A stretch of DNA of 14,985 bases from NCBI GenBank assembly GCA_045605365.1, contig JAZUPV010000011.1:1-14985 (forward strand), given 5' to 3'. The notes under the pieces are model-generated. The model did not search any database, was not told the DNA's origin, and saw nothing but the letters and a program-made list of their open reading frames with translations. This stretch comes from CAKVLS01 sp045605365. GTDB taxonomy: Bacteria > Bacillota > Clostridia > Christensenellales > UBA1242. Below are positions 1 through 7,640 of this stretch, piece by piece (the stretch's first letter is position 1; each line of letters begins with the position of its first letter). The position numbers and the translations under genes are program-made.

Positions 1-1
1 G

Positions 2-1237
2 ATAGAGATAAAAAAAGTTGTTACTAGCAAAGACGTAAAGAAGTTTGTAGATTATCCAGAAACATTATACAAAGGCAATCCTTTTTATGTGCCAAATTTA
101 CGTATTGACGAAATAAACAAATTTGATAGTAGAAAAAATGAATCTTTTGAAGATTGCGAAATACAAGCCTTTTTGGCATACAAAGACAAAAAAATTGTCG
201 GCCGTATATGTGGCATTATCCAAAAACTTTACAATCAAAAACATAACGAAAAACGTGTGAGATTTACTCGTTTTGACTGCATCAACGATGTAGAAGTTGC
301 TAAGGCATTGTTTAATGCTGTAGAGAGTTGGGCTATTGACAAGGGTATGGATATTGCTCACGGACCTATGGGCTACAACGACCTAGATAGAGAAGGTATG
401 TTGATAGAAGGTTTTGACCAATACCAAACTTTTGAAGAACAATACAACCACGCTTATTATCCAACTTTGGTCGAAGCGTGTGGTTACAAAAAAGAAATAG
501 ACTGGTACGAATGTAGATTGTTTACACCAAAACAAGTCGACCCAAAACTAAGACGTCTTACAGATGCAGTACTAAAAAGATACAAACTAAAACGTGCCGA
601 GTGCAAAAACTTAAAAGACCTTGTCAACAGATATGTAGACGGTGTATTTGAAACTATAGACGAAGCGTATGCGCCTTTATACGGTACAGTGCCTTTTACA
701 GAAAAGGTAAAAAAGGCAGTTTTAGAACAATTCTTTATGATTTTGCGTAAAGAATATATCACTATCGTCGTTGACGAAAATGACAAGGTAGTTGCCTTTG
801 GTCTATGCTTCCCATCATTGTCAAAGGCTGTTAACAAATCAAAAGGTAGACTTTTCCCAACAGGTATCTTTAGACTTTTAAAAGCAAGAAAAGAAACCGA
901 TATCATAGACCTTGGTCTTATAGCTGTTAGACCGGAGTATCAAAACAAAGGTCTTAACGCAGTTATCTTAGACTATATGATACAAACTATGATAGATATG
1001 GGTATCTCAGCAGCAGAAACAAACTTGATGTTAGAAGATAACCAAAAGATACAACAACAATGGAAGTTCTTTGACTATATTCAACACAAACGTCGTAGAG
1101 CATATTACAAATTGCTTACACCTACTGCAAAATTAAAAAATCAACCTGTACAAGACGTAGAAACTATTGTTCAAGCAAAACATACAGATAAAGCAGTTCA
1201 AGACGTAAAGAAATCTAAAAAAACAAATAAAAAATAA
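2..1237 (+). CDS. GNAT-fold acetyltransferase-like protein, 5' end outside window
   Basis: This looks like a GNAT-superfamily protein of the long (about 380-410 residue) type common in Clostridia; its substrate is unknown. The frame is open from base 2, giving 411 visible residues. The GTG at 89 is an internal valine, because the upstream residues (around KKVVTSKDVKKFVDYP) fit the usual beginning of the family, so only a few residues are probably missing. A first GNAT-like strand pair is at visible residues 55-73 (FLAYKDKKIVGRICGI). A second acetyl-CoA-type segment is at 304-322, where RPEYQNKGLN resembles the V-x-P-x-Q-x-x-G loop. The conserved middle stretch HGPMGYND is near residue 120. 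The last 35 or so residues are a lysine-rich tail of low complexity. The gene ends directly in a terminator and converges on the large surface-protein gene. The fold call is fairly safe; acetyl transfer itself is inferred. Confidence 0.75.
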   Translation: MEIKKVVTSKDVKKFVDYPETLYKGNPFYVPNLRIDEINKFDSRKNESFEDCEIQAFLAYKDKKIVGRICGIIQKLYNQKHNEKRVRFTRFDCINDVEVAKALFNAVESWAIDKGMDIAHGPMGYNDLDREGMLIEGFDQYQTFEEQYNHAYYPTLVEACGYKKEIDWYECRLFTPKQVDPKLRRLTDAVLKRYKLKRAECKNLKDLVNRYVDGVFETIDEAYAPLYGTVPFTEKVKKAVLEQFFMILRKEYITIVVDENDKVVAFGLCFPSLSKAVNKSKGRLFPTGIFRLLKARKETDIIDLGLIAVRPEYQNKGLNAVILDYMIQTMIDMGISAAETNLMLEDNQKIQQQWKFFDYIQHKRRRAYYKLLTPTAKLKNQPVQDVETIVQAKHTDKAVQDVKKSKKTNKK

Positions 1238-1263
1238 CAGAGTATTTTATACTCTGTTTTTTT
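1237..1263 (+). terminator. Intrinsic terminator of the acetyltransferase-like gene
   Basis: An 8-bp perfect stem (ACAGAGTA at 1237-1244 with TACTCTGT at 1250-1257) and a short T-rich loop are followed by a T run to 1263. The stem starts on the last base of the stop codon. Confidence 0.85.
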
Positions 1264-1285
1264 GTTGATTATAAATATCGTATAC

Positions 1286-1318
1286 AAAAAAAACTACCTA
1301 AACTTTAGGTAGTTTTTT
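1286..1318. terminator. Bidirectional terminator between convergent genes
   Basis: A 12-bp palindromic stem (1291-1302 with 1304-1315, core ACTACCTAAA/TTTAGGTAGT) is flanked by an A run on the left (1286-1293) and a T run on the right (1313-1318). It can therefore terminate in both directions. On the minus strand it lies just after the stop of the large surface-protein gene; on the plus strand it backs up the terminator at 1237. Confidence 0.85.
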
Positions 1319-1324
1319 ATTTGA

Positions 1325-4300
1325 TTATTTTTTCATTTTTGCTCTTGCACGAGCTTTTTTAACTGCTTCAGATTCTTCTTTTGGTTGTTCTTCAACTTTC
1401 TCTTCAACTTTAGGTTGTGGGTTAGTTGTAGCTTGTTTTACGATTTGTTTGTTTTCGTTCTCCAAAAGGTACTGTCTACGTCTAATTTCTTTTTCTTCTT
1501 CAGCTCTAATATTATCTTCGTCTAAGATATATGCTTTTGCAGAAGCAAGATTGTCAAGTTGTTTTTGAAGTCTAGTACGTTCTTTAGCGTATTTAGTAAA
1601 TAGTTTTTGCTCTTTGCCTTTGTTCTTTTTGTCTTTAAGGGCTGTTTCGTAAGAGTCTTTGTTTTCTTTAATTAATACATTAACTGCTTCTACTTGAGCA
1701 TCAATTTCTTTAACTTTAATACGTCTTTGTTCAGCAAGTTCACGTTTTACGATATCGCTGTGCAAAGTAACTTCTCTGCTATATGCAGATTGTTTTTGTT
1801 TACGAGCAAAAGGATTTCTAAATTTAACCTTTCTCATTGCATATCCAACAATAGCAACTACCAATGCAAGTGCTAGTATTAGAGATGGTACAAGTATCCA
1901 TAGGTTGATTGGTGTAGAAGGAGCTTTTTCTTCTTCGTCTTCTGGGGTAGTAGTGTCATCTTCTACATCGCTTTGAACAGTTGTAGCATTTTTGATAGTG
2001 TTGGTTAATTTTTTAACGTCTACTTTGTTGTAGTCTTCTTCTGTTACAGTTGTAACAACTACATCATCAAAGAATACATAACCTTGTACTGGTACTTCTT
2101 CGCTACCTAGTGATAGGTAAATATCTGTATCAGCTGTACCAGAAGCTTTGATATAGAAGGTATATTGTACCCAACCATTGTTTTCTTCTGTGTCAGTGAT
2201 GATGTTGTTAAATTGTTGGTCAAGGTTGCTTACTTTAATATTAGCGCCATAAGCTTTTTCAGCGTTTTCGCTAGTAGTAGATAAGTTTGCAGTGTATACC
2301 CATACAGAAATTTTGTAGTGGCTACCTTCAGCAAAGTTTCTTGTGATGGTAGATTTGTAAGTAAATGTTTCTGGTGAGTTGTTTTTGATCATTAACATAT
2401 TATTATCGGTAGTGCCTTCTCTTACAGGTACTTCGATAGTAAGTATGTGGTTAGATATATTTGCTAAGTTGATTACACCAGCAGTAGTAGCTGTTGGGGT
2501 AGTACCTTGTGGAGCAAATGTATAAGGAGTGTTAACATTGTTTTCGTTAGCTATGCTAGAATCAAAACTATCAGTTGCAAGGTTTGTATAGCAATATTTG
2601 CTGCTATCTTGGCTAGTGATTGTTTCTAATTGTACACTTGTTAAGTATTCAACATTGTCAAAATAAGCATAACCACTTGTTGGGTTTTCTTCTGTGCCTA
2701 GGCTAAGTACTAGTCTGCAAGAAGAAGAGCTGATGCTGTTGTTAATATATAAGAAATATTGTTGCCAATCGTTGTTAACAGAAAGTTCATAAGTTCTAAT
2801 ATTAATAACTTGAGCAAGTACAACACCTGAGTCAGTAACAAGTTTGATTGCTGCACCAGAAGTTTGGTTTGATAGGTTAGTTTGAGTTTTTACCCAAACG
2901 CTAACACCAATAATACTGTCAGTGCTTGAGTTTGCAGATACGCTAAAAGTTGTGCTCTTATATTCTGCATAAGAACTTGGGCTATCGTTTCTAATCATCA
3001 AAACATTGTTTTTGCTGTTTAGTGTTTGGTCTGCGTTAGGGTAGTTGGTTACAGGACCTGGGTTAACTACGCTAGAGCCATAGTTAGCTTTGTTAGCTTC
3101 AAAGTGTGCTCCGTTAACGCTGATGATACCGCTTGTTTTAGATTCGGTTGTCCAGTTTGTAGCAAGCAAAGGATATTTAACTGTGCTGCTTTCGTTAGAA
3201 GAGAAGTTAAATGCTCCGTTGTTGATAGTTTGAGTATCTGGCTCTGAGTGTAAAACTAAGTTTTTGTCTGCAGAGTTAGAATTGTAATAAGAATAATCAA
3301 TGTGTTGTATAGAGATGTCATCAAAGATAACATATCCAGCAACGTTTAGGCTAAGGTATAGTTTTACTTGTTCGTCTTGGTATGGGTTGCCGCAGATATA
3401 CAAAGAATATTCTTGGTAACCATTGTATTGGCTTAGGCCAGATGAAGAAGTAAGTGACTCAAGTTTTTTAGTAAGAGCGCCTTCAGCGTCGTCACCGTTA
3501 GTTACTTGTTTTACTTCGATAGAAGCACCGCCGCCGTTGATGTTGCCAGTTTTTAACAACAAGCTAAGCTTGTAGTAGTTGTGTTGTTTGATAGTGATTG
3601 CATTTTTTGTAGCATAAGTTACAGTAGCTTCTTCTTTGTTGTTGATAAACAAAGCTTTCTTATTGTTGTATGTGTTAGAACTGCCAGGGTTTGTTTCTGT
3701 TTGTTCTAGCCCCATAACAGTAAGAGTCTCACTAGAGTTAGTGATGTTGGCGATACCATTGATAGATTTTGTTGTAGGTAGCTCAACACCTTCTGTTTGC
3801 TCCCACTCAATGTTGCCTTGTTCAAAGTTTGAGTTTAAGAATTGTTCGTCGGCCAAAACAACTTTCTTTAAGTCGATATTTCTAACAAACAATGGCATTT
3901 TGTCAACGTTAGTAAAGTCATATTTTGGGTTAGTAGTTTCTTGGTAATATTCGTTTTGGTTAAGTTTGTAAACATGAACATCATCAAAGAATACTGCACC
4001 GTTAGAAGTAATGTTGCCATTAGAACCAAGCCACAATTCGATATTAACAGAACTTGATTGGTATGGGTTAGTTTGTACGTAGAATGTATAGGTCTCCCAT
4101 TCGCCATGAGTATTGATGTTAACAAAGTTGTATTGGTTGGTTTGTTTTATATCATTTGAGTTAAGATAGATAGAAGCACCATTGTTGCCAACAACATCAG
4201 TTTTACACAAAACTGTTATTTTGTAGTAGTTGTTGCTCTCTAGAGTGATAGTACCACTGTTTTTGTATCCGTAGTTGGTAGCTTTATCATTTGACTTAAT

Positions 4301-4663
4301 CATCAAGATATAGTCGTCGTCACCTTTGCTTTCTGGGTTGGTTGTTAGACCATAGCCGTTGTTGGTAGAGTTATTAAACTCTGTATTGTCAACGCTAATA
4401 ACACCAGCTTTTACACTACTAGCATTGCCACCAGCTTCGCTCCAATAGGTTGGTTTGTATGGGTTGCCGCTAGAGTTAGAAGTGTATTTAGAAAAAGAAG
4501 GGTCGTTTAGTCCATTAATACTTTCGGTTATTTCACTTAAAGCTAAAGCAAATGGGCTTGTACGTAATTGATAAAAAAGTATAAGACCTATTTGGCTTAT
4601 AATAATTGCAAGTGCAATTAACAAAGATACTAATGTCTTTTGAGTACGTTTTAAAGTGTTCAT
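1325..4663 (-). CDS. Large membrane-anchored surface protein with four jelly-roll-like repeats and cytoplasmic coiled-coil tail
   Basis: No named family is recognised for the whole protein (1112 residues). Residues 10-33 form a hydrophobic signal or anchor segment with a possible signal-peptidase site after A41 (A-L-A). Four related modules of about 200 residues follow. Each has a beginning with a G-V/I-I-S-V type strand, a central N-x-x-Y-K-I/L-S/T-V strand, a W/Y-x-x-Y-x-x-Y/F-I/V strand, and an end F-D-D or F-D-N motif. The motif phenylalanines are at 226, 447, 668 and 865, so the first three modules are spaced exactly 221 residues apart. The pattern resembles beta-sandwich carbohydrate-binding (CBM4/9-like) domains. 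An acidic linker (901-913) precedes a membrane helix (about 920-943). A basic, highly charged helical tail of about 170 residues follows, with a lysine/glutamate-rich end. No LPXTG motif is present. An AAGGAT ribosome site lies 8 bases before the ATG. Role is probably adhesion or glycan binding at the envelope (inference). Confidence 0.8.
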   Translation of the reverse strand: MNTLKRTQKTLVSLLIALAIIISQIGLILFYQLRTSPFALALSEITESINGLNDPSFSKYTSNSSGNPYKPTYWSEAGGNASSVKAGVISVDNTEFNNSTNNGYGLTTNPESKGDDDYILMIKSNDKATNYGYKNSGTITLESNNYYKITVLCKTDVVGNNGASIYLNSNDIKQTNQYNFVNINTHGEWETYTFYVQTNPYQSSSVNIELWLGSNGNITSNGAVFFDDVHVYKLNQNEYYQETTNPKYDFTNVDKMPLFVRNIDLKKVVLADEQFLNSNFEQGNIEWEQTEGVELPTTKSINGIANITNSSETLTVMGLEQTETNPGSSNTYNNKKALFINNKEEATVTYATKNAITIKQHNYYKLSLLLKTGNINGGGASIEVKQVTNGDDAEGALTKKLESLTSSSGLSQYNGYQEYSLYICGNPYQDEQVKLYLSLNVAGYVIFDDISIQHIDYSYYNSNSADKNLVLHSEPDTQTINNGAFNFSSNESSTVKYPLLATNWTTESKTSGIISVNGAHFEANKANYGSSVVNPGPVTNYPNADQTLNSKNNVLMIRNDSPSSYAEYKSTTFSVSANSSTDSIIGVSVWVKTQTNLSNQTSGAAIKLVTDSGVVLAQVINIRTYELSVNNDWQQYFLYINNSISSSSCRLVLSLGTEENPTSGYAYFDNVEYLTSVQLETITSQDSSKYCYTNLATDSFDSSIANENNVNTPYTFAPQGTTPTATTAGVINLANISNHILTIEVPVREGTTDNNMLMIKNNSPETFTYKSTITRNFAEGSHYKISVWVYTANLSTTSENAEKAYGANIKVSNLDQQFNNIITDTEENNGWVQYTFYIKASGTADTDIYLSLGSEEVPVQGYVFFDDVVVTTVTEEDYNKVDVKKLTNTIKNATTVQSDVEDDTTTPEDEEEKAPSTPINLWILVPSLILALALVVAIVGYAMRKVKFRNPFARKQKQSAYSREVTLHSDIVKRELAEQRRIKVKEIDAQVEAVNVLIKENKDSYETALKDKKNKGKEQKLFTKYAKERTRLQKQLDNLASAKAYILDEDNIRAEEEKEIRRRQYLLENENKQIVKQATTNPQPKVEEKVEEQPKEESEAVKKARARAKMKK

Positions 4664-4670
4664 CTTAATA

Positions 4671-4676
4671 ATCCTT
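4671..4676 (-). promoter_or_regulatory. Ribosome binding site of the large surface-protein gene
   Basis: On the minus strand AAGGAT lies 7-8 bases before the ATG at 4663, which supports this start and places the hydrophobic segment at the true N terminus. Confidence 0.7.
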
Positions 4677-4710
4677 GATTTAATTTTTTGTTTAAAATAC
4701 TGGGCCTTGA

Positions 4711-4731
4711 GCCCTATTATATATATTATAC
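4711..4731 (-). promoter_or_regulatory. Possible -10 region(s) for the surface-protein gene
   Basis: Read on the minus strand, two TATAAT hexamers occur in a row (4725-4730 and 4716-4721). No good -35 hexamer sits at 16-18 bases from either, so only the -10 is supported. The transcript leader would be about 45-60 bases and would include a weak hairpin GGGC-TCAAG-GCCC. Confidence 0.4.
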
Positions 4732-4903
4732 TTTTTAAACTATTTTAGTATATAACAACTTTACATATTTTGCAATCAAAAATTGTAGTAAAAGCCATAT
4801 ATTAAGCAAATTTTTTTATTAAAACTTATATTATCAGCAAACTTTAACCTGCCTAAAAACCCCTTTTGTTATAAACCAATTATTTTTTGGCTACAATCAA
4901 ACT

Positions 4904-5266
4904 ATGCAAGACAAAAAACAATTCTTTATCGTATCCCTATGTGGTATGGCAATAGGTGTATTAAATGGTCTGTTTGGTGGGGGTGGAGGTATGCTGTGTG
5001 TGCCGATTTTAAACAAAATTCTCAACCTAGACCAAAAGCAATCTCACGCAACTGCCATCTTTATAATGTTACCAATAAGTATAACCAGCACTATAGTTTA
5101 TATAACAACTATGCCGTTTGATTTTTTTAAATATATCTGGCTGATACTAGGTGTGGTACTAGGCGGCTTGATAGGTGGCAAATTGTTGAACAATACAAAA
5201 AACGACACCATCAGCCTAGTCTTTGCTATAGTGATGCTGGCTGCAGGGGTTAAGATGTTGTTGTGA
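4904..5266 (+). CDS. TauE/SafE (TSUP) family permease, N-terminal-type half
   Basis: This is a 120-residue integral membrane protein of the TauE/SafE (TSUP) family, whose members move sulfite, sulfonates or other sulfur-containing organic anions. Full-length members have about 250 residues built from two homologous halves; this is one half as a separate protein. The glycine-rich family signature after the first helix is visible at residues 18-34 (NGLFGGGGGMLCVP). It is followed by helices at about 46-70, 75-95 and 103-120. The partner half starts 13 bases after the stop. No Shine-Dalgarno site is visible before this ATG. The substrate cannot be read from sequence. A frameshifted full-length gene is unlikely, because the downstream half has its own ribosome site and its own family signature. 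Confidence 0.85.
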   Translation: MQDKKQFFIVSLCGMAIGVLNGLFGGGGGMLCVPILNKILNLDQKQSHATAIFIMLPISITSTIVYITTMPFDFFKYIWLILGVVLGGLIGGKLLNNTKNDTISLVFAIVMLAAGVKMLL

Positions 5267-5279
5267 TGGAGAGATAGAT

Positions 5280-5675
5280 ATGTTTTGGTGGATAGTTATA
5301 GGTATAGTTGGTGGAGTGTTTGGTGGTATGGGTATGGGCGGCGGTACGCTACTGATACCACTTATAACAACTATACTTGGTTTAGAACAAAAAAGTGCCC
5401 AGCTTATCAATTTGGTTTCGTTTGTGATAATGGCTGGTTTTGTACTTGTTATGCATTTCAAAAACAAACTTGTTAATATTCGTATTGGCACGATATTTGC
5501 GATTTTTGGGGTAATTTTTGCTCTTATTACTTCATTTATAACCAAGGGCATAAGCAACAACGTACTAAAAATATTGTTTGGAGTGTTCTTAATAATATTG
5601 TCTATTGTAGAGTTTTTTACACTTTATAAAAAACATTTAAAAAAATCCTACCACGCAAAACACCAAAAACACTAG
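5280..5675 (+). CDS. TauE/SafE (TSUP) family permease, second half
   Basis: This 131-residue membrane protein is the second half of the split TSUP transporter. It repeats the family signature near its start (residues 10-28, GGVFGGMGMGGGTLLIP), followed by helices at about 38-58, 66-87 and 94-114 and a short basic tail rich in lysine and histidine. A GGAGAG ribosome site at 5268-5273 precedes the ATG by 6 bases, and the gene is co-transcribed with the upstream half. Paired half-size TSUP genes are seen in Clostridia, and the two products presumably assemble into one transporter. The transported anion is unknown. The tail has no counterpart in the first half. Confidence 0.85.
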   Translation: MFWWIVIGIVGGVFGGMGMGGGTLLIPLITTILGLEQKSAQLINLVSFVIMAGFVLVMHFKNKLVNIRIGTIFAIFGVIFALITSFITKGISNNVLKILFGVFLIILSIVEFFTLYKKHLKKSYHAKHQKH

Positions 5676-5701
5676 ACTATAACAATTTGTTGTGCTAAAA
5701 T
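5673..5701 (+). promoter_or_regulatory. Candidate sigma-A promoter for the ferredoxin gene
   Basis: TAGACT (5673-5678) and TAAAAT (5696-5701) are 17 bases apart. They match TTGACA/TATAAT at 4/6 and 5/6 positions. The -35 overlaps the stop codon of the preceding permease gene. Transcription would start near 5708, immediately before a hairpin. Confidence 0.5.
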
Positions 5702-5709
5702 AACTGCGT

Positions 5710-5730
5710 AGCCTACTAAATAGGCTTTTT
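5710..5730 (+). terminator. Hairpin plus T run between permease and ferredoxin genes
   Basis: A 6-bp stem (AGCCTA 5710-5715, TAGGCT 5721-5726) with a 5-base loop is followed by a T run that abuts the ferredoxin ribosome site. It can act as the terminator of the permease pair. If the promoter at 5673-5701 is used, it would also form the extreme 5' end of the ferredoxin mRNA. Confidence 0.65.
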
Positions 5731-5735
5731 GGAGG
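5731..5735 (+). promoter_or_regulatory. Strong ribosome binding site of the ferredoxin gene
   Basis: GGAGG ends 5 bases before the ATG at 5741. It is the best Shine-Dalgarno match in the window and confirms this short gene. Confidence 0.85.
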
Positions 5736-5740
5736 ATATT

Positions 5741-5905
5741 ATGGTAAACCAAGAAAAATGTATTGGTTGCGGAGCATGCCAAAGCGTATGCCCAGTAGAA
5801 GCAATTACTTTACAAAATGGTAAAGCTCAAATTGATACTTCTAAATGTATCAAATGTGGTTCTTGCCAAAACATTTGCCCAGTAGAAGCAATCGAAGTTA
5901 AGTAA
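5741..5905 (+). CDS. 2[4Fe-4S] ferredoxin
   Basis: This 54-residue protein is a clostridial-type ferredoxin, a soluble low-potential electron carrier for redox enzymes in anaerobic metabolism. Two cysteine motifs are complete: C7-x2-C10-x2-C13-x3-C17-P and C36-x2-C39-x2-C42-x3-C46-P. Each set of four cysteines supplies ligands for two [4Fe-4S] clusters in the usual crossed arrangement. The internal repeat is obvious: both halves contain CPVEAI. Length is normal for the family (about 55). The gene is monocistronic: it has its own candidate promoter, a strong GGAGG site and a long terminator. Its partner enzymes are not in the window. The gene supports an anaerobic lifestyle. Confidence 0.97.
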   Translation: MVNQEKCIGCGACQSVCPVEAITLQNGKAQIDTSKCIKCGSCQNICPVEAIEVK

Positions 5906-5917
5906 TGCTTTTGCAAC

Positions 5918-5963
5918 TTGTTGTAGGTATTTGTCAAGGCAAATATTTGCAACAAAATTTTTT
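5918..5963 (+). terminator. Intrinsic terminator of the ferredoxin gene
   Basis: A 16-bp stem (5918-5933 with 5940-5955, including three G-U pairs) and a 6-base loop TCAAGG are followed by AATTTTTT. It is the longest hairpin in the window. Confidence 0.9.
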
Positions 5964-5974
5964 AAATTAGAGTA

Positions 5975-6003
5975 TGTACAAAATACTTTTTATGTGATAT
6001 AAT
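5975..6003 (+). promoter_or_regulatory. Extended -10 promoter for the Ppx-HD gene
   Basis: TGTACA (5975-5980), a 17-base spacer and TATAAT (5998-6003) preceded by TG at 5995-5996 form an extended -10 promoter. The leader to the start codon would be about 52 bases. Confidence 0.75.
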
Positions 6004-6061
6004 ACACTACGTATAGGGGTATAAGAGCCCTAAACCTACTAGATTAAGGGGAGACATTCAT

Positions 6062-7576
6062 TTGGAAAAGATAGCAGTTATTAGCCTAGGTACAACAAAA
6101 ATTGATTTGGTCTTAGCTCAAGTATTGCCAAGTGGCAACTTTGTAGTTTTTGACGAGATGTCAGAGAGCATTAAGATTGGCCAAGATATGGAGAAAGATG
6201 GTTTTATCAAACCTGCACGCATTGCAGAAGCGATAGCTATTTTCAAAATGTACAAAACAATCTGTGATGTTAACAAAATAACAAACACTATTGCAGTGTC
6301 TGTACATAATGTAAAGACTATCAAAAATCAACGTAGTTTCTTTGAAGAAGTTTATAATACTTGCGGTTTTAAATTTAGAATTTTGACCGAAGAAGAAGAA
6401 ACAAATGCCCTATATACAGGCATTATCAATACCCTAGACATACCAAAAGGTGTTATCGTTGACGTTAAGGGTGGCAGCACTCAAATTATTCATTACAACC
6501 GTAGAGTTATTGTCAATCAAGCAACTATCCCAATGGGTAGTTATACACTTACTCAGTTGTTTGAAAATACCAAAGAAACCCCAGAAACAGTATGTTCTCG
6601 TATGGTAGAGTTGTTTAGCAACGAGCTTAAAGTATACGACTGGTTAAAACAAATCGAGCCAGAGTATGAACTTATCGGTGCTGGTAGTGCTTTTGCTAGT
6701 GTAGGCAAACTTAGCAGAAAGATGAAAAAATACCCACTAGAGCTAGAACACAACTATCCTATGACAAAACAAGATTTTGACAATGTCTATGACCTTATTA
6801 AAACTTTAGACCTAGACAAAACTAAAAAGATCAAAGGTTTACCTAGTGATAGAGCAGACGTATTAGCAAGTGGTATCTGTATCATAAAAGCTATCTTAGA
6901 TGTAGTTAACAACGAAAACTTTGTTATCTCTGCAAAAGACGAAAAAGAAGGTTTGATGTTTAACTTTGCAGTACCTATGACTAACGAAAAGCCTATCTCA
7001 GATTTGCTTGGATATAGCCTAGAGACTATCAACGCTTTTTATGACAAAAAAGAAGACAATGCAAAACAAGTTGGCGAACTTGCTTTGATACTATTTAGAC
7101 AACTAAAAGTTTTACATAAATTACCACGTGGTTATTTGAAAGTTTTGCGTATTGCATCTATGATGCACGACTGCGGCAAACGTATCAAATATTACAACCA
7201 CGCTAAGAACAGTTTTGATATCATTATCAATTCTGACATACAAGGTGTTACTCAAAGAGAAATAACTCTTGCAGCATTTGTTTGTGCTAGTCAAGATTCT
7301 AATGATTTTAACCTTGCTGACTGGATCAGATACAAAGATGTCTTGCTAGAAGAAGACCTTGTAGCTGTAAAAAAACTTGCCATTATCGTAAGAATAGCCG
7401 AAGCATTAGACAAAACTCACCGCAATATTGTTCAAGATGTTAGCTGTGATGTTTTGGGTGATTCTGTTATTATGAAGACTATCGTAACTGGCGATGCTTC
7501 TATCGAAATTAGAGAAGCACTAAAAGCAAGCCTAGACTTCAAAAAGGCTTATGGCAAAAACTTAGAAGTTCTATAA
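6062..7576 (+). CDS. Ppx/GppA-like protein with C-terminal HD domain, altered phosphate loops
   Basis: This is a 504-residue member of the exopolyphosphatase/guanosine pentaphosphate phosphatase family, which hydrolyses polyphosphate or pppGpp in the cytoplasm. The start is TTG, chosen because AAGGGGAG lies 8 bases upstream and the first actin-like strand follows at once. Domains: actin-like fold at about 1-125 (first phosphate loop SLGTTK at 8-13; R-I-L-T-E-E-E-E at 106-113 matching the catalytic-glutamate stretch), second actin-like part at about 126-290 (DVKGGSTQ at 134-141; GAGSAFASVGKL at 206-217), and an HD domain from about 330 to 480 with H369-D370. Odd points: the aspartate normal in loop 1 is S8, and the D-x-G-G-G-S-T-E loop carries lysine for the first glycine and Q141 for glutamate. 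Activity may therefore differ or be lost. The gene has its own promoter and terminator. Confidence 0.8.
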   Translation: MEKIAVISLGTTKIDLVLAQVLPSGNFVVFDEMSESIKIGQDMEKDGFIKPARIAEAIAIFKMYKTICDVNKITNTIAVSVHNVKTIKNQRSFFEEVYNTCGFKFRILTEEEETNALYTGIINTLDIPKGVIVDVKGGSTQIIHYNRRVIVNQATIPMGSYTLTQLFENTKETPETVCSRMVELFSNELKVYDWLKQIEPEYELIGAGSAFASVGKLSRKMKKYPLELEHNYPMTKQDFDNVYDLIKTLDLDKTKKIKGLPSDRADVLASGICIIKAILDVVNNENFVISAKDEKEGLMFNFAVPMTNEKPISDLLGYSLETINAFYDKKEDNAKQVGELALILFRQLKVLHKLPRGYLKVLRIASMMHDCGKRIKYYNHAKNSFDIIINSDIQGVTQREITLAAFVCASQDSNDFNLADWIRYKDVLLEEDLVAVKKLAIIVRIAEALDKTHRNIVQDVSCDVLGDSVIMKTIVTGDASIEIREALKASLDFKKAYGKNLEVL

Positions 7577-7577
7577 C

Positions 7578-7607
7578 AAAAAAGAGCAATCAATTTGCTC
7601 TTTTTTT
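7578..7607 (+). terminator. Intrinsic terminator of the Ppx-HD gene
   Basis: A 12-bp stem (AAAAAAGAGCAA 7578-7589, TTGCTCTTTTTT 7595-7606) with a 5-base loop and a T run starts one base after the stop codon. The A run on its left flank could also stop minus-strand transcription. Confidence 0.9.
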
Positions 7608-7640
7608 GTTGCCTTTTTAGATATATTTTTATGATAATAT

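Noticed and set aside
484..906. Long minus-strand open frame opposite the acetyltransferase-like gene (and similar ones opposite 5216-5560, 9158-9538 and 10627-11061)
   Set aside because: They are reverse-frame shadows of clearly conserved genes, with no ribosome sites or recognisable domains.
89..1237. GTG at 89 as the start of the acetyltransferase-like gene
   Set aside because: The same frame is open to the window edge and the upstream residues fit the family's N terminus; no ribosome site precedes the GTG.
4691..4740. The GGGC-TCAAG-GCCC hairpin upstream of the surface-protein gene as a riboswitch
   Set aside because: The stem is only 4 bp and no known aptamer pattern surrounds it.
4904..5675. 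A broken full-length TauE/SafE gene (pseudogene)
   Set aside because: The second half has its own start, GGAGAG ribosome site and complete signature, and paired half-size genes are normal in Clostridia.
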